NCBI RefSeq assembly: GCF_033898525.1 | Contig: NZ_JAXAFJ010000002.1 | Span: 434,001 to 498,000, forward strand | Direction of reading: 5' to 3' | Source: Flaviflagellibacter rhizophilus | Lineage (GTDB): Bacteria; Pseudomonadota; Alphaproteobacteria; Rhizobiales; Methylopilaceae | Length of the DNA stretch: 64,000 nt | In this document: positions 24,888-32,853 of the stretch, piece after piece | How positions within the stretch are numbered: the stretch's first letter is position 1 | Layout of the letters: each line of letters opens with the position of its first letter | Position numbers and translations under genes: made by a program | The notes under the pieces: generated by a model | The model's input: the letters and a program-made list of their open reading frames with translations, nothing else | Told to the model about the DNA's origin: nothing | Database searches by the model: none

Positions 24888-25865
24888 CTATTGGGCGGGA
24901 GCCGGAACCGCCGGCGTTGGGGCCGGTGGTGCCGGAGGAGTCGCGGCATCCGCAGGCGCTGCCGTCGGCGCCGGGCTTGCTGCGCCCGTTCCCGCAGGCG
25001 CGGAGCCAGGCTGGCGGAAGTACTTGAAGAACTCCGAATCCGGGCTCAGCACCAGTCGGGTGCCGTTGTTGGCGAGACCGGTCTCGTAGGCCTGCATCGA
25101 ACGATAGAAGGCGAAGAAGTCCGGATCACGTCCATACGCACCCGCGAAGATCGCGTTGCGCTGGCCGTCACCCACGCCGCGCATCCGTTCGGCCTCACGG
25201 TTGGCTTCAGCCTGCAGCACCACCACGTCGCGGTCTGCCCGTGCGCGGATGCGCTGTGCCGCCTCGGCGCCCTCGGCGCGGATCTCCGACGCCTCACGCT
25301 GACGCTCCGTCTGCATGCGCTGATAGACCGCCTGGCTGTTCTGCTCCGGAAGGTCGGCGCGGCGGATGCGGACATCGACGATCTGGATGCCGAGTCCGGT
25401 GGACTGTCCGTTCACCTGGTCCCGGATGCGGTTCATCAAGGTCTCGCGCTCATCGCGCACCACCTGCTGGAAGGTCGATTCGCCGAGAACGCGGCGCAGG
25501 CCGGAATTCACGAAGGTCGCCAGCTGGCTGTTGGCCCGCTCGATGGAGCCGAGCGTCTGATAGAAGCGCAGCGGATCGATGATCTTGTAGCGCGCGAACG
25601 CATCGACGCGGATGCGCTTCTGGTCGGAGGCGATAACCTCCTCGACCGGAAGATCGAGCGCGAGGATGCGCTTGTCGACCCGCACCACGCCGTCCACGAA
25701 GGGCAGCTTGAAGTAGAGGCCGGGCTCGCGCACGACGTTGATGGCCTGCCCGAAGCGCAGGACGATCGCCTGCTGCGTCTGGTCGACGGTGAAGACGGAG
25801 CTGAAGCCGAGGAAGGCCAGCGCCGCGACGAGAATGATCGCGGCTCCACTTGCAAGGCTCCTCAT
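24888..25865 (-). CDS. hflC: HflC, SPFH-domain regulator of FtsH protease
   Basis: Membrane-anchored periplasmic SPFH/prohibitin protein that, with HflK, caps the FtsH protease. 325 residues: one N-terminal helix (about 7-26), then the SPFH domain (VDQTQQAIVLRFGQAINVVREPGLYFKLPF) and a long helical region with repeated Q/R/E-rich turns. HflC hallmarks are VDKRILALDLPVEEVIASDQKRIRVDAFARYKI and AYGRDPDFFAFYRSMQAYE. The C-terminal 45 residues are Ala/Pro-rich and low-complexity. Its ATG overlaps the hflK stop by 4 bases (ATGA). Confidence 0.95.
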   Translation of the reverse strand: MRSLASGAAIILVAALAFLGFSSVFTVDQTQQAIVLRFGQAINVVREPGLYFKLPFVDGVVRVDKRILALDLPVEEVIASDQKRIRVDAFARYKIIDPLRFYQTLGSIERANSQLATFVNSGLRRVLGESTFQQVVRDERETLMNRIRDQVNGQSTGLGIQIVDVRIRRADLPEQNSQAVYQRMQTERQREASEIRAEGAEAAQRIRARADRDVVVLQAEANREAERMRGVGDGQRNAIFAGAYGRDPDFFAFYRSMQAYETGLANNGTRLVLSPDSEFFKYFRQPGSAPAGTGAASPAPTAAPADAATPPAPPAPTPAVPAPAQ

Positions 25866-27070
25866 CGGCCGGCTCCGTTATTGTTGGGCGATCGCAGCAC
25901 GGGCTGCGGCGGCTGCGGTGCCGGCGTGGACACGGCCGGGCGTTGCTGCTGGCCGAGTTCGCCGAGCGGCAGATAAGGCACCACGCCGGAGCCATTGCCG
26001 CTGTTGTCGAGCACGATCTTGTCTGTCGTCGAAAGCACGCGTTCCATGGTTTCGAGGAACATGCGTTCGCGCGTCACCTCGGGAGCCTTGCTGTATTCCG
26101 CGTAAATGGAATTGAAGCGGTCGGCCGCGCCGCGCGCCTCGTTGATCACGCGCTCGCGGTAGCCTTCTGCTGCCTGCAGGATGCGGGCGGCATCGCCTCG
26201 AGCTTCAGGAACCACGCGGTTGGCGTAGGCCTGCGCCTCGTTCTGGAGGCGCTCCTGGTCGGCTCGCGCCGCCTGCACGTCGCGGAAGGCATCGATGACC
26301 TGATCCGGCGGATCGACCTTCTGCATCTGCACCTGAATGACCGCGATGCCGGCCTGGTAGCTGTCCAGCGTGCGCTGCATGAGATCATGCACGGCACGTT
26401 CGACACCCTGCCGGCCCTGGGTCAGCACCGGCTGAAGCTCCGAGCGTCCGATCACTTCGCGCATGGCGCTTTCGGCGATGGCCTGGATGGTGGCCTCGGG
26501 GCTCTGGATGTTGAACAGGTAGTCGGCGGCACCGCCCGGGGTTTCCGTCTCGGGATTGCCGGGCTTGATCTGCCAGACGACGGTGAAGTTCACGTCGACG
26601 ATGTTTTCGTCGCCTGTCAGCATGAGGCTTTCCTGCGGCACCTCGCGAACGCCGACCGTGGTGCGTGCGGCAGGAGCTTCGAGGCGCAGGCCGATCTCCA
26701 GGCGACGGTTCTCGGTCACGTTGGGCGTGATGACCGTTTCGATGGGGTACGGCCAGTGATAGTGCAGGCCCTCGCCCGTCGTCCGCACGTGCTTGCCGAA
26801 GCGCAGCACCACGCCCTGTTCGCTGGGGCTGACGGTGAAGAAGCCCGACGCAAGCCAGACGATCAGCGCGATGACGAGGATGGCGAGCAACCCGAGGCCA
26901 CCGCCGAACGAGCCACCCGGAACAATCCGGCGCAGGCGCTCCTGGCTGCGGCGGAACAGTTCATCCATATCCGGCGGCTTGGGCCCTGAGGATTGCGGGC
27001 CGGAGCCCCACGGTCCGGGGTTCGGGCGCCAAGGTCCGCCACCACCCCCGCTCTGATTACTCCAGGGCAT
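25862..27070 (-). CDS. hflK: HflK, SPFH-domain regulator of FtsH protease
   Basis: Partner of HflC, 402 residues. A cytoplasmic Gly/Pro/Trp-rich tail (MPWSNQSGGGGGPWRPNPGPWG) typical of HflK is followed by a membrane helix at about 62-80, then the SPFH domain (SPSEQGVVLRFGKHVRTTGEGLHYHWPYPIETV) and helical region (YRERVINEARGAADRFNSIYAEYSKAPEVTRERMFLETMERVL). ATG 27070 is chosen because GGAAGGAAC precedes it and homologues begin MPW. It lies 126 bases after folA and is coupled to hflC. Confidence 0.95.
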   Translation of the reverse strand: MPWSNQSGGGGGPWRPNPGPWGSGPQSSGPKPPDMDELFRRSQERLRRIVPGGSFGGGLGLLAILVIALIVWLASGFFTVSPSEQGVVLRFGKHVRTTGEGLHYHWPYPIETVITPNVTENRRLEIGLRLEAPAARTTVGVREVPQESLMLTGDENIVDVNFTVVWQIKPGNPETETPGGAADYLFNIQSPEATIQAIAESAMREVIGRSELQPVLTQGRQGVERAVHDLMQRTLDSYQAGIAVIQVQMQKVDPPDQVIDAFRDVQAARADQERLQNEAQAYANRVVPEARGDAARILQAAEGYRERVINEARGAADRFNSIYAEYSKAPEVTRERMFLETMERVLSTTDKIVLDNSGNGSGVVPYLPLGELGQQQRPAVSTPAPQPPQPVLRSPNNNGAGR

Positions 27071-27196
27071 CCAGTTCCTTCCCATGCCCGGCCGGGAAGG
27101 CGGGCAGCGTATCCACATGTGGGAAAGCTTTTAGGCTGGGGGAAGGCCTGCGATCAACCCGGTGGAACTACCTTCCCTCGGGTTTGGCAAACACGC

Positions 27197-27727
27197 CTAC
27201 GTTACGTCGGACGCGGCCTTGCGGATGTAGTCGATATAGCTGGAGCCGCAATCGTCGCCCGGTGAAGCCGGATGCACCGTTCGGCTCTCCTCGAGCCACT
27301 GGCCCGGGTCCAGCTCCGGAAACTCGACGTCGCCCTCCGGCGAGCAGTCCAGCTCGGTCATATAGATGCGTTCGGCCAGGTCCATGACCTGTGCATAGAC
27401 CTCCCCGCCTCCGATGACGGCGATCTCGTCGGCCGAGAGCTGGACCGCCAGTTGCTTCGCCCGCTCCACCGCCGCTTCCAGCGAATGCACCACGTGCCCG
27501 CCCTCGGCGGTGAAGTGCGGATCGCTCGTCACGATCACGCTCTCACGTCCCGGAAGTGCCCTGCCGATGGCCTTCCAGGTCTTGCGGCCCATGATCATGG
27601 GCTTGCCCCAGGTCACCGTGCGGAAGCGCTTCAGGTCGCTCGGCACACGCCAGGGCATTGTGCCTTCGTTGCCGATGACGCGGTTGCGGGCCATGGCGAC
27701 GACAAGAACGATGGCGGCCTGTTTCAT
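27197..27727 (-). CDS. folA: Dihydrofolate reductase
   Basis: NADPH-dependent reduction of dihydrofolate to tetrahydrofolate, replacing the cofactor consumed by ThyA. 176 residues. Motifs are VVAMARNRVIGNEGTMPWRVPSDLKRF with active-site acid D31, MIMGRKTWKAIGRALPGRESVIVT, and VIGGGEVYAQVMDLAERIYMTEL. The ATG overlaps the stop of the upstream GNAT gene (ATGA). With thyA two genes upstream, this makes a thymidylate cycle operon, continued by hflK, hflC and degP. Confidence 0.95.
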   Translation of the reverse strand: MKQAAIVLVVAMARNRVIGNEGTMPWRVPSDLKRFRTVTWGKPMIMGRKTWKAIGRALPGRESVIVTSDPHFTAEGGHVVHSLEAAVERAKQLAVQLSADEIAVIGGGEVYAQVMDLAERIYMTELDCSPEGDVEFPELDPGQWLEESRTVHPASPGDDCGSSYIDYIRKAASDVT

Positions 27728-28206
27728 GCATCCTCCGCGAGCTTGACCAGCGCATCCCCGGACACCCGGCATGTCGTCCAGCCATCCATCAGTTCGGCGC
27801 CGCGCGAGCGATAGAAATCGATGCTCGGCGTATTCCAGTCCAGCACCGACCATTCGAGCCGGGCGAGCCCTTCGTCGCGGCACCGTGCGGCAAGGCGGAC
27901 CATCAGCGACTTGCCGATTCCCTTGCCCCGCAATTCGGGACGAACGAACAGGTCTTCCAGATAGATCCCTGCCCGCCCCTCGAAGGTCGAGAAATTGTAG
28001 AACCACAGCGCCAGCCCGACCGGCTCGCCATCCCATTCCGCAATGTCGCAGAATGCGCGGGGCTCGGGTCCGAACAGGGCCGCATCCATCATCTCGTCGG
28101 TCGCGACCATTTCGTGCAGCAGCTTCTCGTACTCGGCGAGTTCGCGGATCAGCTGCAGCACCAGCGGGGCTTCGCCCGGGCGGGCGGCACGGATGTTCAA
28201 CGTCAT
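27724..28206 (-). CDS. GNAT-family N-acetyltransferase (diamine acetyltransferase-like)
   Basis: A 160-residue acetyl-CoA-dependent transferase between thyA and folA. It shows YLEDLFVRPELRGKGIGKSLM, the acetyl-CoA pyrophosphate-binding segment, then RLEWSVLDWNTPSIDFYRSRGAELMDGW. This last pattern (WSVLDWN..I.FY...GA) is that of spermidine/spermine-type acetyltransferases, so a polyamine or small amine substrate is plausible but unproved. It is coupled to folA by a 4-base overlap and lies 24 bases after thyA. Confidence 0.85.
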   Translation of the reverse strand: MTLNIRAARPGEAPLVLQLIRELAEYEKLLHEMVATDEMMDAALFGPEPRAFCDIAEWDGEPVGLALWFYNFSTFEGRAGIYLEDLFVRPELRGKGIGKSLMVRLAARCRDEGLARLEWSVLDWNTPSIDFYRSRGAELMDGWTTCRVSGDALVKLAEDA

Positions 28207-28230
28207 GTTGTCCTCTGGAACGGGCGGGCT

Positions 28231-29025
28231 CTACACGGCCACCGGCGCCTTGATGGCGGGATGAGGATCGTAGCCCTCGAACGCGATGTCCTCGAAGCGG
28301 AAGTCGAACAGCGAGCGAACATCCGGGTTCAGCCGCAAGACCGGCAGCGCGCGCGGCTCGCGCGAAAGCTGCTCGCGTGCCTGCTCCAGATGATTGAGGT
28401 AGAGATGCGCATCGCCGAAGGAGTGGACGAAGTCGCCCGGCTCCAGCCCGCAGACATGCGCGATCATCTGCGTCAGCAGTGCATAGGACGCGATGTTGAA
28501 CGGCACGCCGAGGAAGATGTCGGCCGAACGCTGGTAAAGCTGGCAAGACAGGCGTCCGTCCGCCACGTGGAACTGGAACAGGCAATGGCATGGCGCCAGC
28601 GCCATCTTGTCGAGATCGGCCGGGTTCCAGGCCGAGACGATGAGCCGGCGCGAGCTCGGGTTGCGCCGGATCTCGTCCAGCACCCCGCCGATCTGGTCGA
28701 TCACGCGGCCGTCCGGCGCTTGCCATGAGCGCCATTGCTTGCCGTAGACGGGCCCGAGTTCGCCATCGGCGTCGGCCCATTCGTTCCAGATCGAGACGCC
28801 GTTGCGCTGCAGGTAATGCACATTGGTGTCGCCGGCGAGGAACCACAGGAGCTCGTGGACGACGGATTTCAGGTGCACCCGCTTCGTGGTGACCAGCGGA
28901 AAGCCCTTCGAGAGGTCGAAGCGCATCTGGTGTCCGAACACAGAGAGCGTGCCGGTGCCGGTACGGTCATCCTTGCGCGTGCCATGGTTCAGCACATGGT
29001 CCAGCAGGTCGAGATAGGCCTTCAT
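28231..29025 (-). CDS. thyA: Thymidylate synthase
   Basis: Converts dUMP to dTMP using methylene-tetrahydrofolate. 264 residues from the ATG at 29025, the same length as the E. coli enzyme, with GGAG 6 bases before it; a start 24 bases further upstream lacks support. Active-site cysteine C146 is in LAPCHCLFQFHV. Other motifs are DRTGTGTLSVFGHQMRFDL, RNPSSRRLIVSAWNP and QRSADIFLGVPFNIASYALL. First gene of the thyA-GNAT-folA-hflK-hflC-degP string. The upstream 159-base divergent gap carries GTTC direct repeats. Confidence 0.97.
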   Translation of the reverse strand: MKAYLDLLDHVLNHGTRKDDRTGTGTLSVFGHQMRFDLSKGFPLVTTKRVHLKSVVHELLWFLAGDTNVHYLQRNGVSIWNEWADADGELGPVYGKQWRSWQAPDGRVIDQIGGVLDEIRRNPSSRRLIVSAWNPADLDKMALAPCHCLFQFHVADGRLSCQLYQRSADIFLGVPFNIASYALLTQMIAHVCGLEPGDFVHSFGDAHLYLNHLEQAREQLSREPRALPVLRLNPDVRSLFDFRFEDIAFEGYDPHPAIKAPVAV

Positions 29026-29094
29026 CACGGTCTCCGAGCCTGCGGACATTAGCGTCCGGAAGCGGCCGGATGCACCCCCTCAGTGCCCTTTTCC

Positions 29095-29152
29095 CTGAAC
29101 CTTTGGCTGTCAACCGCGTTCAGTTTGGGTTCAGAGCTTACCCCTTAAGGGG
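29095..29152 (+). promoter_or_regulatory. Repeat-containing regulatory region between thyA and the small secreted-protein gene
   Basis: GTTCAG occurs at 29118-29123 and again at 29129-29134, an 11-base period, and its inverse CTGAAC at 29095-29100. The direct pair also fits GTTC-N7-GTTC, the LexA-box pattern of alphaproteobacteria. A perfect palindrome CCCCTTAAGGGG follows at 29141-29152. The regulator is not known from sequence. Confidence 0.45.
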
Positions 29153-29184
29153 AAAGATGAGCCGGGGGGCTCAAGGAGGAATTC

Positions 29185-29547
29185 ATGCGTAAGATCATTG
29201 CCGGCGCGCTACTCGCCACCACCCTTGGTCTTGGTTTCGCTGCGGCGCCTGCGGCTGTTCAGCCCGCCAGCGCCCAGGGCATCGCAATCGGCCCCAATGG
29301 CGTACGCATCTATCCCGGTGACCGGGATTATGACCGTTACGACCGTCGCTCGCGTCGTGACGTCGATCGCCGTGACGCCGAGTACATTGCTCGCCGCAAC
29401 GGCGTGGACCGCGTGCGCAGCGTAACGCGCCGGGGCGGTGACTGGATCGTCGTGGGCGAGGCCCGCCGCGGGCGTGGCGACCTGCGTGTCCGCATCGATG
29501 GCCGCAGCGGCCGCGTGCAGAACGTGGATCGCATCATCCGCCGCTGA
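29185..29547 (+). CDS. Small secreted Arg/Asp-rich protein
   Basis: A 120-residue protein with signal peptide MRKIIAGALLATTLGLGFAAAPAAVQPASAQ. The mature part is highly charged (YPGDRDYDRYDRRSRRDVDRRDAEYIARRNG) and ends with RGDLRVRIDGRSGRVQNVDRIIRR, vaguely like a PepSY-type beta hairpin. AAGGAGGAATTC precedes the ATG, an almost perfect ribosome site, suggesting strong expression. It is monocistronic with its own terminator. Probably periplasmic; function unknown. Confidence 0.75.
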   Translation: MRKIIAGALLATTLGLGFAAAPAAVQPASAQGIAIGPNGVRIYPGDRDYDRYDRRSRRDVDRRDAEYIARRNGVDRVRSVTRRGGDWIVVGEARRGRGDLRVRIDGRSGRVQNVDRIIRR

Positions 29548-29564
29548 TCTGTTCAGCTCTAGCG

Positions 29565-29591
29565 AAGGGCGGGCCATGTGCCCGCCCTTTT
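29565..29591 (+). terminator. Intrinsic terminator of the small secreted-protein gene
   Basis: Perfect 10-bp stem AAGGGCGGGC/GCCCGCCCTT (29565-29574 with 29580-29589) with a 5-base loop, running into TTCGTTT. Confidence 0.85.
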
Positions 29592-29654
29592 CGTTTGCGC
29601 GCCGTGCATCGGACCGCTTTTCAAAACGTGACTCGGTGCCTATATCTGTCTGTG

Positions 29655-29973
29655 CCGGCGCAAGTCGGCTATGGCGATAAACGAGCCTCGAAATAAGCCT
29701 TTCGGACCCGGGGGCAGTACCCGGCGCCTCCACCACAGACCGCGTCTTACGGTTTGCGGCGGGGGCGAAACAGGATCGACGAGGGTGTAAAGGTTGTTCT
29801 TTCGCTCGGTATTGTTCCGCCGTTATCGGGCTGTTGCATAGTTGCCAATGATAACAACTACGCTCCGGCCGCTCTCGCCGCTTAATGCGGTGCTGGTGAC
29901 CGACCATAAAGCCCTGGGGGATTAGCGTTCCTTAGGCGGGGTTCGGAGGCACCTGGCAACAGAAGCCTCCACT
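29655..29973 (+). ncRNA. ssrA: tmRNA, circularly permuted two-piece form
   Basis: Rescues stalled ribosomes and tags the incomplete protein. The order is reversed relative to one-piece tmRNA, as in alphaproteobacteria: the acceptor piece comes first and ends GGCGCCTCCACCA (CCA at 29733-29735), after a T arm CCGGG-GGCAGTA-CCCGG. A 25-base spacer is removed, then the coding piece starts GGGGGCGAAACAGGATCGAC at 29761; GGGGGCG pairs with CGCCTCC to rebuild the acceptor stem. The tag frame is at 29844-29885. A conserved GGAGGC...GCCTCC hairpin closes the 3' end. Outer ends are approximate; TATATC at 29641 may be the -10. Confidence 0.92.
29844..29885 (+). other. tmRNA tag reading frame
   Basis: The resume codon GCC at 29844 follows CATAGTT, aligning with the conserved ATAGTC before the E. 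coli resume codon. It encodes ANDNNYAPAALAA then TAA; with the charged alanine the tag is AANDNNYAPAALAA. The C-terminal LAA is recognised by ClpX, and the AANDxxY part by SspB in known systems. Confidence 0.9.
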
Positions 29974-29982
29974 TTATCCTTT

Positions 29983-30011
29983 GCTCTGGCCTGCCGGAGC
30001 GCCCGATTTTT
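29983..30011 (+). terminator. Intrinsic terminator of ssrA
   Basis: Stem GCTCTGG/CCGGAGC with a CCTG loop (29983-30000, one G-U pair) followed by GCCCGATTTTT. It lies 24 bases before the sspB start. Confidence 0.75.
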
Positions 30012-30035
30012 CCCGATCCGGTCGCATAAGAGCCC

Positions 30036-30605
30036 ATGAGCACCGATCTCATCAGATACGATCTTCTGGCGCAGGAAGCCCTGCGCGGCGTGGTCCGGCG
30101 CGTGCTGGAAGACGTGTCCCGCACCGGTCTGCCGGGCGAGCACCATTTCTACATCTCGTTCAACACGGAATTTCCGGGCGTGCGCATCTCGCCGCGCCTT
30201 CGCGAGAAATATCCGGAGGAGATGACGATCGTCATCCAGCACCAGTTCTGGGACCTCAACGTCGAGGATCATGATTTCCAGATCGGACTGTCGTTCTCGA
30301 ACATTCCCGAAATGCTGCATGTGCCGTTCGACGCCATCACCGGTTTCTTCGATCCGTCCGTGAAGTTCGGCCTGAAGTTCGAGCCGCTGACGCCTGTGGA
30401 CGAGGACGGCAAGACCAGCGAGTCGTCTCCGGCACCCGCCGCCGTTCCTGCCCCGGCATCCGAAGTCAGGTCCATCGTTCCCGCCGCGCGTCCTGCCAAG
30501 GCTGAAGCCGAGGATGAGAAGGCCGCGTCGGAGAACGGGGACGAGACCGAGGAGAAGCCCGAAGGCGCCCAGATCGTCAGCCTGGACAAGTTCCGCAAGA
30601 AATAA
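30036..30605 (+). CDS. sspB: Alpha-type SspB, ClpXP adaptor for tmRNA-tagged proteins
   Basis: Delivers ssrA-tagged substrates to ClpXP. 189 residues. The folded tag-binding domain covers about 1-130 (LIRYDLLAQEALRGVVRRVLEDV, HHFYISFNTEFPGVRISPRLREKYPEEMTIVIQHQFWDL). A disordered Ala/Pro/Glu-rich linker follows, ending in VSLDKFRKK, matching the C-terminal ClpX-tethering module of alpha SspB proteins. It is immediately downstream of ssrA, which encodes its tag. No clear ribosome site precedes the ATG, and it lies 38 bases before fumC, likely in one operon. Confidence 0.93.
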   Translation: MSTDLIRYDLLAQEALRGVVRRVLEDVSRTGLPGEHHFYISFNTEFPGVRISPRLREKYPEEMTIVIQHQFWDLNVEDHDFQIGLSFSNIPEMLHVPFDAITGFFDPSVKFGLKFEPLTPVDEDGKTSESSPAPAAVPAPASEVRSIVPAARPAKAEAEDEKAASENGDETEEKPEGAQIVSLDKFRKK

Positions 30606-30643
30606 GCGGGACGCCGAGCCCGCCTCGCCGGGAGGGCGAGCCG

Positions 30644-32035
30644 ATGACCAAGACACGCACGGAAACCGACACCTTCGGCCCCATCGAAGTCGAGGCTGAT
30701 CGCTATTGGGGCGCACAGGCCCAGCGCTCCCTCGGCAACTTCAAGATCGGCTGGGAAAAGCAGCCCCTGCCGGTCGTCCGCGCGCTCGGCATCGTCAAGC
30801 GCGCCGCCGCCGAAGCGAACATGGACCTCGGCCGGCTCGATGAAGGCGTTGGCCGCGCCGTCGTTCAGGCCGCGCAGGAGGTCATCGAGGGCAAGCTCGA
30901 CGCCCACTTCCCTCTGGTGGTCTGGCAGACCGGCTCCGGCACCCAGTCCAACATGAACGCGAACGAAGTGATCTCGAACCGCGCCATCGAGATCATGGGC
31001 GGAGAGATGGGCTCCAAGAAGCCGGTCCACCCAAACGACCACGTCAATATGAGCCAGTCGTCCAACGACACCTATCCGACGGCCATGCATGTGGCCTGCG
31101 CAGAGGAGATCGTGCACCGGCTCATCCCGGCGCTACAGACGCTGCGCAACGCGCTTAACGACAAGGCTGAAGCGTGGAAGTCGATCATCAAGATCGGCCG
31201 CACCCACACGCAGGACGCGACACCCCTTACCCTCGGCCAAGAATTTTCCGGCTACACCGCGCAGGTCGAGAACGGCATCGCCCGGATCGAGCAGACCCTG
31301 CCGAAGCTGATGGAACTCGCGCAGGGCGGTACCGCTGTCGGGACCGGCCTCAACGCGCCCGTCGGCTTCGCGGAAGCGGTGGCCGACAAGATCGCCCACA
31401 TCACCGGCCTTCCCTTCAAGACCGCGCCCAACAAGTTCGAGGCCTTGGCGGCGCATGACGCCATGGTGTTCTCGCACGGCGCCATCAACACCGTGGCCGC
31501 CAGCCTCTTCAAGATCGCCAACGACATCCGCTTCCTTGGGTCAGGCCCGCGCTCGGGCCTTGGCGAGCTGTCGCTGCCGGAGAACGAGCCCGGCTCCTCC
31601 ATCATGCCGGGCAAGGTGAACCCGACGCAGTGCGAGGCCATGACGCAGGTTTGCGTGCAGGTGTTCGGCAACCACGCCGCCCTCACCTTCGCGGGCAGCC
31701 AGGGCCATTTCGAACTGAACGTGTTCAACCCGGTGATGGCCTACAACTTCCTTCAGTCCGTGCGGCTGATGGCGGATGCCGCCGTGAGCTTCACCGAGAA
31801 CTGCGTCGTGGGCATCGAGCCGCGCACCGACAACATCCAGGCCGCGCTCGAGCGCTCGCTGATGCTGGTGACGGCGCTCGCTCCCAAGATCGGCTACGAC
31901 AACGCCGCCAAGATCGCGAAGACCGCGCACAAGAACGGCACCACCCTTCGCGAGGAAGCGGTCGGCGGCGGCTATGTCACCGATGCCGAGTTCGATGAGG
32001 TCGTCCGCCCGGAGAAGATGATCTCGCCCGGCTAG
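30644..32035 (+). CDS. fumC: Class II fumarate hydratase
   Basis: TCA-cycle enzyme interconverting fumarate and malate, iron-independent, homotetrameric. 463 residues, standard length. Signature GSSIMPGKVNP at 317-327; substrate contacts in TGSGTQSNMNANEVISNRA and NMSQSSNDTYPTAMH; the catalytic pair region GRTHTQDATPLTLGQEFSGY. GGGAGGGCGAG precedes the ATG. Last member of the apparent sspB-fumC operon, with a ccdAB pair 58 bases downstream. Confidence 0.97.
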   Translation: MTKTRTETDTFGPIEVEADRYWGAQAQRSLGNFKIGWEKQPLPVVRALGIVKRAAAEANMDLGRLDEGVGRAVVQAAQEVIEGKLDAHFPLVVWQTGSGTQSNMNANEVISNRAIEIMGGEMGSKKPVHPNDHVNMSQSSNDTYPTAMHVACAEEIVHRLIPALQTLRNALNDKAEAWKSIIKIGRTHTQDATPLTLGQEFSGYTAQVENGIARIEQTLPKLMELAQGGTAVGTGLNAPVGFAEAVADKIAHITGLPFKTAPNKFEALAAHDAMVFSHGAINTVAASLFKIANDIRFLGSGPRSGLGELSLPENEPGSSIMPGKVNPTQCEAMTQVCVQVFGNHAALTFAGSQGHFELNVFNPVMAYNFLQSVRLMADAAVSFTENCVVGIEPRTDNIQAALERSLMLVTALAPKIGYDNAAKIAKTAHKNGTTLREEAVGGGYVTDAEFDEVVRPEKMISPG

Positions 32036-32093
32036 TTGCCGTACTCCAATCATCGGCTACAATGATGCGCATGAACCATGCGCAGAGTGCTCG

Positions 32094-32354
32094 ATGCCAC
32101 GTGTAGCAGAAGCTGGAGCAGCAACGCGACCGGCCGCGAAACGGGCGGTTAATGTCTCCGTGCGGCAGGACCTCATAACCGAGGCCAAGGAATTCGGGAC
32201 CAACATCTCTGCTGTGCTGGAGCGGGCTCTGGAGGCAGAGCATCGGGAACATAAGCGCCGGCATTGGCGGCAGGAGAATGCCGCGGCGATCCAGACTCTG
32301 AACCTCTGGGTCGAGGAGAACGGGGTTCCGTTCGCAGATCTACGAGCTTGGTGA
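32094..32354 (+). CDS. ccdA: CcdA-type antitoxin
   Basis: Type II antitoxin, 86 residues, that neutralises CcdB and represses its own operon. The N-terminal ribbon-helix-helix DNA-binding part is VNVSVRQDLITEAKEFGTNISAVLERALEAE. The C-terminal toxin-binding tail WRQENAAAIQTLNLWVEENGVPFADLRAW matches the CcdA family pattern (W..EN..AI...N.WVEENG.P). Its TGA overlaps the ccdB GTG (GTGA), the coupling usual for such pairs. Probably acquired, as it lies between fumC and two small chromosomal genes. Confidence 0.92.
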   Translation: MPRVAEAGAATRPAAKRAVNVSVRQDLITEAKEFGTNISAVLERALEAEHREHKRRHWRQENAAAIQTLNLWVEENGVPFADLRAW

Positions 32355-32665
32355 CCCGCCAGTTCGACGTCTGCCGCATCGTAGGACTACGAGACGGATC
32401 GGCCGTCGATCTCGGTCTAATTCTTCAGGACGATACATTGTCGGATCTGGCGACGAGGATTGTCGCGCCGCTTATTGAGATCGATTCCGGCCTGACCGGC
32501 ACCGCCGCCACCCCCGAGGTGGAGGTCGATGGACAGCGCTTCATCATCGCGATGCATCTCATGACGGCGCTGCCATCGCGCAATCTGGGACGGGTGATCG
32601 TCAATCTTGAAAGCGAGGAGCGCCGCATCAAGAACGCTCTCGACCTTCTCTTCTTCGGGATCTGA
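32351..32665 (+). CDS. ccdB: CcdB-type gyrase-poison toxin
   Basis: Toxin of 104 residues predicted to trap DNA gyrase. The GTG start at 32351 gives TRQFDVCRIVGLRDGSAVDLGLILQDDTLSDLATRIVAPL, matching the CcdB N-terminus, followed by VEVDGQRFIIAMHLMTALPSRNLGRVIVNLESEERRIKNALDLLFFGI. E. coli CcdB ends NLMFWGI, where the last three residues are needed for gyrase poisoning; here the tryptophan is phenylalanine (FFGI). It may be a weaker or altered toxin, or Phe may suffice. Start chosen by the overlap with ccdA. Confidence 0.9.
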   Translation: MTRQFDVCRIVGLRDGSAVDLGLILQDDTLSDLATRIVAPLIEIDSGLTGTAATPEVEVDGQRFIIAMHLMTALPSRNLGRVIVNLESEERRIKNALDLLFFGI

Positions 32666-32670
32666 ACGCC

Positions 32671-32853
32671 ATGGCCGATCTCATCAACCTGAACAAGGCC
32701 CGCAAGGAGCGCGCCCGCGCCGAGAAGCCGGCCAAGGCTGCCGAGAACCGCGTCGCCTTTGGCCGCACCAAGGCCGAAAAGGATTTGGAGAAGGCCAGGG
32801 CCGAAAACGCAGCCCGCCTTCTCGATGGTCATCGCCGCGACGGCGACACCTGA
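32671..32853 (+). CDS. DUF4169 family protein
   Basis: A 60-residue, strongly charged, helical protein: ADLINLNKARKERARAEKPAKAAENRVAFGRTKAEKDLEKARAE, matching the small alphaproteobacterial DUF4169 family (NLN-ARK-R.R.E....A.NR..FGR.K). Function unknown. It overlaps the next gene in a TGATG junction, so the two are coupled. Its start is 5 bases after the ccdB stop, so the toxin-antitoxin pair appears to sit directly in front of an older chromosomal pair. Confidence 0.85.
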   Translation: MADLINLNKARKERARAEKPAKAAENRVAFGRTKAEKDLEKARAENAARLLDGHRRDGDT

